Positions 18,992 to 26,107 of a stretch of 64,000 nucleotides of DNA are shown here, piece after piece. Below the pieces are notes generated by a model. That model saw only the letters and a program-made list of their open reading frames with translations. It was not told the origin of the DNA and did not search any database. A program made the position numbers and the translations under genes. Source of the DNA: TMP-86 sp039807285 (lineage in GTDB: Bacteria; Pseudomonadota; Gammaproteobacteria; Steroidobacterales; Steroidobacteraceae); the NCBI GenBank assembly GCA_044226785.1, contig JBGAGK010000016.1, forward strand, positions 45,923 through 109,922. Direction: 5' to 3'. The first letter of the stretch is position 1; every line of letters begins with the position of its first letter.

Positions 18992-19630
18992 ATGCCGTGG
19001 AATCGGAACGAACTGGCGATGCGCGCTGCCAGGGAACTGCGCGATGGCTTCTACGTCAACCTGGGCATCGGGATACCGACCCAGGTGGCGAACTACATTC
19101 CCGACGGAATGAAAGTGGTGCTGCAGTCCGAGAACGGCATGCTCGGCATGGGACCGTTTCCCTTCGAGGGCGAGGAGGACCCGGACCTGATCAACGCCGG
19201 CAAGCAGACCATCACCGAACTGAAAACGTCCTCGTATTTTTCCTCCTCCGACAGCTTCGGCATGATCCGCGGCGGGCACATCAACCTGTCGGTGCTCGGT
19301 GCCATGGAAGTCTCCGAAGGCGGGGACCTGGCCAACTGGATGGTGCCGGGCAAGATGGTCAAGGGCATGGGCGGAGCCATGGACCTGGTGGCCGGCGTGA
19401 AGAAGACGGTGGTGGTGATGGAGCACAATGCCAGGGATGGTTCGCACAAGTTCAAGCCGCGATGTGAGTTGCCGCTCACGGGCGCAAACGTCGTGGACAT
19501 GCTGATCACGGACCTGGCGGTGTTCGCGCGCCCCTCACGCAAGGAGGGTTTCGAGCTGATCGAACTGGCACCGGGCGTGACCCTCGACGAAGTGCGCGCC
19601 CGGACGTCGGCGCGCTTCAAGACACGCTGA
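18992..19630 (+). CDS. 3-oxoacid CoA-transferase subunit B
   Basis: The catalytic beta subunit of the CoA-transferase, 212 residues. The family I catalytic glutamate is Glu47 in the SENG motif (LQSENGMLG), which forms the glutamyl-CoA thioester. The sequence also carries GIGIPTQVAN and GGAMDLVAGVKK, typical of ScoB/AtoA proteins. The start ATG follows GGGAGG by ten bases. glcD begins 14 bases downstream, so this pair appears transcribed with glycolate oxidase, although no enzymatic link is obvious. Confidence 0.92.
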   Translation: MPWNRNELAMRAARELRDGFYVNLGIGIPTQVANYIPDGMKVVLQSENGMLGMGPFPFEGEEDPDLINAGKQTITELKTSSYFSSSDSFGMIRGGHINLSVLGAMEVSEGGDLANWMVPGKMVKGMGGAMDLVAGVKKTVVVMEHNARDGSHKFKPRCELPLTGANVVDMLITDLAVFARPSRKEGFELIELAPGVTLDEVRARTSARFKTR

Positions 19631-19644
19631 CCCGGGACGGACGG

Positions 19645-21096
19645 TTGGATCCGGCGCTGGTCAGCGAATTGCGGTCGGTGCTGGAGCCGGCTTCGCTGAA
19701 GACGAGCCGCGAGGCCTGCGCAGTCTTCGAGTGCGACGGACTCAGTGCCCATCGCGCCGTTCCCGATCTGGTGGCCCTGCCCACCGACATCGCGCAGGTG
19801 CAGGCGGTCTTGCGGATCTGCCGGGCCCATGGGGTTGCCGTGGTGACGCGCGGCGCCGGTACGGGTCTATCCGGCGGGGCGATGCCGGTGGCGGGTTGCC
19901 TCCTGCTGGTGCTGTCGCGCATGAACCGGATCCTGGAGATCGATCCACTGCGGCGCATCGCACGGCTCGAGCCCGGCGTCACCAACCTGTCCATATCCCG
20001 GGCCGCACAACCCTTCGGACTTTTCTACGCGCCCGACCCGTCCTCGCAGGTGGCCTGCAGCATCGGCGGGAATGTGGCGGAGAACGCCGGCGGTGTGCAC
20101 TGCCTGAAGTACGGTCTGACCTTCAACAACCTGCTGCAGGTCAAGGTGCTGACCTGCGACGGCGAACTGCACGTGCTCGGCAACGAAATGCAGGAGACCG
20201 ACGGTCTGGAGATGCTGGCCATCATGACGGGATCCGAGGGTCTGCTGGGCGTGGTGGTCGAGGTCATGGTGCGTCTGGTACCGCGACCGGCCAGTGTGGA
20301 GTTGCTGATGGCGGGCTTCGCGGATATCGAGCGATGCGGTGCCGCCGTTGCGGCCATCATCGGAGCGGGCATCATCCCCGCGGGCCTCGAGATGATGGAC
20401 GCGCTGGCCATCGAGGCGGCCGAGGATTTCGCTGCCTGCGGTTATCCACGCGGTGCCCAGGCCCTGTTGCTGTGCGAACTGGACGGCGTGGCGGAGGATG
20501 TGGCGTGGCAATCGGAGCAGGTACACGCATTGCTCGGATCCTGCGGCGCGCTGACCGTGTCCCGCGCCGCCGATGCCGGGGCGCGCGAGCGGATGTGGTC
20601 CGGGCGCAAGGGTGCGTTTCCGGCCGTGGCGCGCCTGGCGCCGGATTACTACTGCATGGACGGCACGATTCCGCGAAGACGTTTGTCCGAGGTGCTGGGC
20701 AGGATCGCGGAAATGTCGCGCCAGAGCGGTCTGCGCATTGCCAACGTGTTCCACGCGGGAGATGGCAACCTGCATCCGCTGATCATGTTCGATGCCGGGC
20801 GGGAAGGTGAGCTGCAGCGGGCCGAAGTGCTGGGCGCGCGCATCCTCGAGCTGTGCGTGGAGATGGGCGGTACCGTGACGGGTGAGCACGGTGTCGGTGT
20901 GGAAAAGCTCGGACCGATGTGCGTTCAGTTCACGGAAGGCGAACTGGCCCTGTTTCATGGGTTGAAAGCGGCCTTCGATCCCGCGGGGCTGCTCAATCCG
21001 GGCAAGGCGGTACCGACCCTGGCCCGGTGCGCCGAGTATGGCGCCATGCATGTGCATCGGGGGCAGGTCCGGTTTCCGGATCTGCCGCGCTTCTGA
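19645..21096 (+). CDS. glcD: glycolate oxidase FAD-linked subunit
   Basis: Oxidises glycolate (or D-lactate) and passes electrons to the GlcE/GlcF subunits and the quinone pool. The 483-residue protein has the PCMH FAD-binding motifs RGAGTGLSGGAMP and CSIGGNVAENAGG, and the C-terminal VTGEHGVGVEKL. The first plausible start is TTG at 19645, 14 bases after the CoA-transferase; no closer ATG precedes the conserved region. The D-E-F gene order supports glycolate oxidase over a stand-alone D-lactate dehydrogenase. Confidence 0.92.
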   Translation: MDPALVSELRSVLEPASLKTSREACAVFECDGLSAHRAVPDLVALPTDIAQVQAVLRICRAHGVAVVTRGAGTGLSGGAMPVAGCLLLVLSRMNRILEIDPLRRIARLEPGVTNLSISRAAQPFGLFYAPDPSSQVACSIGGNVAENAGGVHCLKYGLTFNNLLQVKVLTCDGELHVLGNEMQETDGLEMLAIMTGSEGLLGVVVEVMVRLVPRPASVELLMAGFADIERCGAAVAAIIGAGIIPAGLEMMDALAIEAAEDFAACGYPRGAQALLLCELDGVAEDVAWQSEQVHALLGSCGALTVSRAADAGARERMWSGRKGAFPAVARLAPDYYCMDGTIPRRRLSEVLGRIAEMSRQSGLRIANVFHAGDGNLHPLIMFDAGREGELQRAEVLGARILELCVEMGGTVTGEHGVGVEKLGPMCVQFTEGELALFHGLKAAFDPAGLLNPGKAVPTLARCAEYGAMHVHRGQVRFPDLPRF

Positions 21097-21116
21097 CCGG
21101 GGATGAGGGCGGTCAA

Positions 21117-22172
21117 GTGGACGCAGACCTGACCTCGCAGTTTGCGCAGCGGATCCGCGAGGCGGCTTCGTGCAGCGCGCCTCTGCGCCTCGTGGGCGGG
21201 GGTACCAAGCAGTTCTACGGGCGCGAAGTACCGGGTGAGCCGTTTGTGCTCGCCGCCCATCGCGGCATCCTCGACTACGATCCGGGCGAACTGGTGCTGC
21301 GCGCCCGCGCCGGGACGCCCCTGTCCGAGATCGAGGCCGTGCTGGCGGAGCACCGTCAGTACCTGCCGTTCGAGCCTCCTCATTTCGGGCCTGGGGCGAC
21401 GCTGGGCGGCACCGTCGCCGCCGGCATCGCCGGACCCGCACGCGCCTACACGGGTGCGATCAAGGATTTCGTCCTGGGCGTGCGCCTGATGACGGGGAAG
21501 GGCGAGGCCATGACCTTTGGCGGGCAGGTCATGAAGAATGTTGCAGGGTTCGATGTATCGCGCCTGATGGCGGGAAGCCTCGGATGTCTGGGTCTGATCC
21601 TCGATGTGTCGCTGAAGGTGTTGCCCTGTCCGGCAGGTTCCGTCACGGTGGTGCTGGAACTGGACTCGCAGCCGGCGCTGGACGCGCTTGCGCATCTGGC
21701 GCAGAAGCCGAACTGCATCTCGGGCAGTGCCTGGTTACAGGGTCGGTTGTGGGTGCGGCTGTCCGGCTCTGCGGCGGCCATCGAAGTCACCCGCCGCGAA
21801 CTGGGTGGTGAGACGGCGGGGGGCGAATTCTGGTCCAGCCTGAAGGAACATCAGCATGCGCTGCTGGCCGATGGCGCTGAACTGGTGCGCGTCGTGGTGC
21901 CGGCAACGATCCCGGCATCGGCGTTTCCTCAGTCCGGAATCTGGGAGTGGGGTGGCATGCAGCGCTGGGTGTGCGACGCGGAACATGTCGACGGCGTACG
22001 CGAGAGGGCCATCGCAGCCGGCGGATTCGCCACCTGGTTTCGAACGCAGGCGCGTGAGAGTGCGGTGTTTACGCCACCCGCGGGCCCCCGACTCAGGGTC
22101 ATGCAGCGGCTGAAGTCCGTCTTCGATCCGGAGGGTCTTTTCAATCGTGGCCGGCTGTACGCCGGACTCTAA
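21117..22172 (+). CDS. glcE: glycolate oxidase FAD-binding subunit
   Basis: The second flavin-type subunit of the glycolate oxidase complex, 351 residues. It has a PCMH-type fold with RLVGGGTKQFYGR near the N terminus, GATLGGTVAAGIAGP, and MKNVAGFDVSRLMAGSLG, all characteristic of GlcE. The GTG at 21117, 20 bases after glcD, is chosen because the upstream extension only reads through glcD in another frame. glcF follows 11 bases downstream. Confidence 0.93.
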   Translation: MDADLTSQFAQRIREAASCSAPLRLVGGGTKQFYGREVPGEPFVLAAHRGILDYDPGELVLRARAGTPLSEIEAVLAEHRQYLPFEPPHFGPGATLGGTVAAGIAGPARAYTGAIKDFVLGVRLMTGKGEAMTFGGQVMKNVAGFDVSRLMAGSLGCLGLILDVSLKVLPCPAGSVTVVLELDSQPALDALAHLAQKPNCISGSAWLQGRLWVRLSGSAAAIEVTRRELGGETAGGEFWSSLKEHQHALLADGAELVRVVVPATIPASAFPQSGIWEWGGMQRWVCDAEHVDGVRERAIAAGGFATWFRTQARESAVFTPPAGPRLRVMQRLKSVFDPEGLFNRGRLYAGL

Positions 22173-22183
22173 GATATCGAACC

Positions 22184-23401
22184 ATGTTCATCGAGGTTCC
22201 CGCAGATCATCCGCAGCACGAGCTCGCGCAAAAAGCGGCGCAGCTCATCCAGCCCTGTGTGCATTGCGGCTTCTGTCTGCCGGCCTGTCCCACCTATGCG
22301 CTGCTGGGTGATGAGCTGGACAGTCCACGGGGCCGCATTTACCTGATCGGGCAGATGGCGAAAGGGCAGGCCTCGGGAGAACTGGCGCAGCACCATCTGG
22401 ACCGGTGCCTGACCTGCCGCGCCTGCGAAGTTGCCTGCCCTTCCGGAGTGCGATATGGCCAGGTGGTCGATTCGGGACGCGCGCTGGCGGCGCAGCGCGC
22501 CCCGCGCGCTGCGCTGGCGCGGGGGCGCCGGATGCTGCTCGGCGAGACACTGTCGCGTCGATGGCTGTTCAAGGGACTGCATGGTGTGGGCCGGATGTTG
22601 CGGCCGATCCTGCCTGCCGGATTGCGCGCGAGTCTGGCACCGGCGCGGACGGAGGGTGAGTGGCCGCCCGCCCGCCATGCGCGTCGCATGATCCTGATGC
22701 GAGGCTGCGTGCAGCCGGGGCTGGCACCGTCCATCGATGCATCGGCCGCACGATTGCTCGACCGGCTGGAAGTGAGCCTGGTCCCCGACGAAGGCGGAAA
22801 ATGTTGCGGGGCCCTGGATCATCACCTGACCCGCGGGCAGCGGGCCCTGAGGCTGGCGCGGTACAACGTCCGGCGTTGGGAGCGGCTTCTGGACGAGGGC
22901 GCCGAAGCGCTGGTCATCACCGCCAGCGGCTGCGCCTCTCACGTGAAGGAATATGGGCACCTGCTGGACGGAGATGCACGGCTGGCCGAGGCAGCACGGC
23001 GCGTAGCTGCGGCCACGCGTGATCTTTGCGAGGTGCTCGCGCCAGAGGATCTGGAGCGCGCCGGTATCCGCAGTTCTCGGCCGCAGCGCATCGCCTGGCA
23101 ATCTCCCTGCAGCCTGCAGCATGGCCAGCGCATCCGCGGTCGCGTCGAATCGCTCCTGGCTGCGGCGGGCCATTGCGTGCTCGAACCTGAAGAAGCCAGC
23201 CGCTGCTGCGGCTCGGCCGGAACCTATTCGATCCTGCAGCCCGATATGTCCCGGCGTCTGCGCGAGGCCAAGCTTGAGCACCTGCAGGCCCTGCAGCCGC
23301 AGATCATCGCGACGGCCAACATTGGCTGTCTGTCGCATCTGTCGGTCGGTGCTGCCGTGCCGGTCCGGCACTGGGTGGAAGTGCTGGCGGAGTCGTTCTG
23401 A
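22184..23401 (+). CDS. glcF: glycolate oxidase iron-sulfur subunit
   Basis: The electron-transfer subunit, 405 residues. Two [4Fe-4S] motifs lie in the first 100 residues (CVHCGFCLPAC, CLTCRACEVAC), and two CCG-type motifs follow (GGKCCGALDHH and RCCGSAGTYS) that bind a further cluster in this superfamily. It ends the same-strand run that began at 7605. Glyoxylate made by GlcDEF could be used by the malate synthase G at 51-53 kb. Confidence 0.95.
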   Translation: MFIEVPADHPQHELAQKAAQLIQPCVHCGFCLPACPTYALLGDELDSPRGRIYLIGQMAKGQASGELAQHHLDRCLTCRACEVACPSGVRYGQVVDSGRALAAQRAPRAALARGRRMLLGETLSRRWLFKGLHGVGRMLRPILPAGLRASLAPARTEGEWPPARHARRMILMRGCVQPGLAPSIDASAARLLDRLEVSLVPDEGGKCCGALDHHLTRGQRALRLARYNVRRWERLLDEGAEALVITASGCASHVKEYGHLLDGDARLAEAARRVAAATRDLCEVLAPEDLERAGIRSSRPQRIAWQSPCSLQHGQRIRGRVESLLAAAGHCVLEPEEASRCCGSAGTYSILQPDMSRRLREAKLEHLQALQPQIIATANIGCLSHLSVGAAVPVRHWVEVLAESF

Positions 23402-23411
23402 AGAGATTTAC

Positions 23412-23441
23412 TTGACACGTAAAACATTGCACACTGACAAT
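23412..23441 (+). promoter_or_regulatory. candidate sigma70 promoter for the TonB-dependent receptor
   Basis: A perfect TTGACA (23412-23417) is followed after 18 bp by GACAAT (23436-23441) in an AT-rich stretch that contrasts with the surrounding DNA. The start codon lies about 118 bases downstream, leaving room for a leader. A self-complementary TTGCGCAA occurs later in this leader. Expression is not demonstrated. Confidence 0.45.
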
Positions 23442-23559
23442 ATCGGTGTCATCATTGTTGCGCGAAAGATACAAATGGTTTGGCTGTGAGTTGTGGTGAC
23501 GTTGCGCAATTGAGTCGTTCCGTCCATTGCATCATCAGGAAGTTCAGGGGGCACCGGAG

Positions 23560-26040
23560 ATGGGAATCATCATTGAGCGGCATGGTCTGGTTCGAGCCAC
23601 ATTGCTGAGCATTGGCATCGCGGCTGTTCTGCCCACAGTCTCCTGGGCGCAGACGGCGAACTCCGCGGAACCTGCGACAGGCTCGCAGCTCGAGGCGATC
23701 ACAGTGACGGCCACGCGACGCAGCGAGAGCCTGCAGAACGTGCCCATGTCCATCACGGCCATGAGCGCGGCGACGCTCGAGGAGCGGGGCACCAAGAACT
23801 TCATCGACTACGCCGGCCAGGTGCCGAGTCTGGCCTTCGCCGGCACGGGCGACGGCGCCGGTACGGCGCGCACGATTTCAATCCGCGGTATTTCCGGTGA
23901 CAACACCACCGGGTTCTACATCGACGATACTCCGGTGCCCGACTCGATCGACCCGCGCGTGGTGGACATCCAGCGTATCGAAGTGCTGCGCGGTCCGCAG
24001 GGTACCCTGTACGGGGCGCGCTCCATGGGTGGCACCGTCCGCATGATCACCATTCAACCGGATTTCGATTCCGTGTCGGGGCGAGTGAGTGTCAACGGCG
24101 GCAAGACCTCCAATGCGCCCAATCCGAATTACGGTATCGATGGCGCCATCAATATTCCGCTGATCCAGGGCCGGATGGCCGTGCGACTTGCCGGATTCGT
24201 GCAGCATGATGCGGGCTGGTTCAGCCGCACCTTCCTGACCAATCCGGCCGATGCGAGTCTCGTCGGTCCAACCGCCAACCCATCGGTGGCAGCGTTGCAG
24301 GCGCAGGGTCTGCCCGTTACACGCGTGAACGATGTGGGGCGCAAGAACAGCCTTGGCGCGGCCGGTTCTCTCGCGATCAAGGCGAGCGATGCGCTGCTGA
24401 TCACGCCAAGGATCATGTTCCAGCGCTCGTTCATGAACGGCCTGCCGTACGCGGACGGCGGCAGCTACCCCGTACCGGCGATCCCGGGTCCGGTGGACAT
24501 GCATCCGAAGGGATACCTGCAGCAACGCTTCTTCGATGTGCCCGAACAGAGCAAGGACTCCTGGGTATTGGCCTCCCTCAGCGTCAACTACGAGGCAAGC
24601 AGTTTCGATTTCGTATCCTCCACCGCCTATTTCGACCGCACGGTCGATGAGACCGAGGATCAGACCGACTTCCTGTGGCAGAACCTGGAGGCACCCTTCG
24701 AGGGCATTCCAATGGGTGATGTCAACGATCCGAATGCCGTCCCCTACCAGGCGCAGCCCATCCGCGCGAACATTCGCGAACTGAAGCAGATCCATCGATT
24801 CGTGCAGGAATTCCGCATCACCTCCAGGGGCGATGGCCCCTGGCAGTACGTGGCCGGGCTCTTCTACTCGGACACGCGGGGACGGGTTCCCTACGCGGGC
24901 TACTACCCGCCTTCGCTCGCACCCGGGATCAGCCAGACTGGTGGATTCGTCGTGCAGGGGATTCCGGGTCTGCCCATTCCGGTCAATCCGCTCAACCCCG
25001 ATGAGATCTTCGGGCAGGACTACGATACCAAGGTGCAGGAACCGGCGATCTATGGTGAATTGAGCTATCAGTTCACCCAGGCGTGGAAGCTGACCGCTGG
25101 CCTCCGTGCCTACAAGGTCAAGACCCAGACCGGTGGGTATCTCGAGGGCATTGCCTTCGGCGGTGCGCGCATCACCGATCCGGCGGTGTCGACCAGCGAG
25201 AATGGCATCAACCCCAAGATCGCCCTGAACTTCAAACCTGCTGAAAACCAGCTGTACTATGCCGATATTGCCCGGGGTTTCAGGCCGGGTGGGCTGGTGC
25301 CATCCATTCCAGGCAACACGCAGATCGATCCGCTCGGCTGCTTCGCCCAGCTTTCCGGGCTCGGGTATACGAGTGCTGCGCAGACCAAGAGCTTCAAATC
25401 CGACCACTTGTGGACCTATGAGCTGGGCGGCAAGACCAGCTGGGCCGACAATCGCGTTACCATCGATGGAGCGGGCTTCTACACGGTCTGGGACGGGATC
25501 CAGCAGCTGGTGGCCCTGCCGTGCGGCTTCCAGTTCCGCGCAAATTCCGGGCAGGCGAAGATCAAGGGTTTCGACATGGAGATTCACGCCCGCCCCGTGA
25601 GCGGGCTCGATCTGAGCGCTGGCCTGAGTCTGCAACACGCCCGCATTTCGAAGGGCAGCCCGTTGCTGCCGGCCCAGAGCGAGGGCTCGCGGGTATATGA
25701 AGTACCGGACTGGACCGCCAATGCGGCGGTTGGCTACACCATGCCGCTGTCAGCAGGGAGCAGCATGACCGGCACCGTGATGTACACGTACACGGGGGAC
25801 AGCCTGAGCGCCAGCGTCGATGCCAACAATCCGCGATTGCGGCCGGGGTATTCGCTGGTGGATGCGCGCCTGGCCTTCGACGTCGGAGATTACGAGTTCG
25901 CCATCGTCGGCAAGAACCTGACGAATATCGAGGCCAATCTCGGCGACAACCGCTCGCTGGCCGCCGAGACCCTGGGCCGGCCGCGCATCTTCATCAATCA
26001 GCCCCGCACGCTGGGGGTGGAAGCGCGGATGAAGTTCTGA
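23560..26040 (+). CDS. TonB-dependent outer-membrane receptor
   Basis: A 22-strand outer-membrane transporter powered by TonB, 826 residues. A signal peptide (cleavage near VSWAQ, residue 28) precedes the plug domain, which starts ITVTATRRSESLQNVPMSI and contains IDDTPVPDS, RGPQGTLYGARSMGGTVR. The barrel follows to the C-terminal RTLGVEARMKF with a terminal Phe. I chose ATG 23560, preceded by CGGAG, because it directly precedes the signal sequence. The sequence type (838-residue class with the NVP motif) is common in organisms taking up organic molecules as well as iron complexes, so the ligand is open. A hairpin terminator follows. Confidence 0.92.
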   Translation: MGIIIERHGLVRATLLSIGIAAVLPTVSWAQTANSAEPATGSQLEAITVTATRRSESLQNVPMSITAMSAATLEERGTKNFIDYAGQVPSLAFAGTGDGAGTARTISIRGISGDNTTGFYIDDTPVPDSIDPRVVDIQRIEVLRGPQGTLYGARSMGGTVRMITIQPDFDSVSGRVSVNGGKTSNAPNPNYGIDGAINIPLIQGRMAVRLAGFVQHDAGWFSRTFLTNPADASLVGPTANPSVAALQAQGLPVTRVNDVGRKNSLGAAGSLAIKASDALLITPRIMFQRSFMNGLPYADGGSYPVPAIPGPVDMHPKGYLQQRFFDVPEQSKDSWVLASLSVNYEASSFDFVSSTAYFDRTVDETEDQTDFLWQNLEAPFEGIPMGDVNDPNAVPYQAQPIRANIRELKQIHRFVQEFRITSRGDGPWQYVAGLFYSDTRGRVPYAGYYPPSLAPGISQTGGFVVQGIPGLPIPVNPLNPDEIFGQDYDTKVQEPAIYGELSYQFTQAWKLTAGLRAYKVKTQTGGYLEGIAFGGARITDPAVSTSENGINPKIALNFKPAENQLYYADIARGFRPGGLVPSIPGNTQIDPLGCFAQLSGLGYTSAAQTKSFKSDHLWTYELGGKTSWADNRVTIDGAGFYTVWDGIQQLVALPCGFQFRANSGQAKIKGFDMEIHARPVSGLDLSAGLSLQHARISKGSPLLPAQSEGSRVYEVPDWTANAAVGYTMPLSAGSSMTGTVMYTYTGDSLSASVDANNPRLRPGYSLVDARLAFDVGDYEFAIVGKNLTNIEANLGDNRSLAAETLGRPRIFINQPRTLGVEARMKF

Positions 26041-26063
26041 CGAGCACACATCCTGTGCAACTG

Positions 26064-26092
26064 AACGGCGCCTTCGGGCGCCGTTCCTTTTG
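26064..26092. terminator. rho-independent terminator, probably bidirectional
   Basis: The arms AACGGCGCC and GGCGCCGTT form a nine-bp stem with loop TTCG, followed by CCTTTT. It lies between the convergent receptor and the fusion protein gene, where a shared terminator is expected. Confidence 0.8.
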
Positions 26093-26107
26093 GTGCGGCA
26101 GTGGCGC

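Noticed and set aside
23878..25638. 586-codon frame antisense to the TonB receptor
   Set aside because: No recognisable family and complete overlap with a clear receptor gene.
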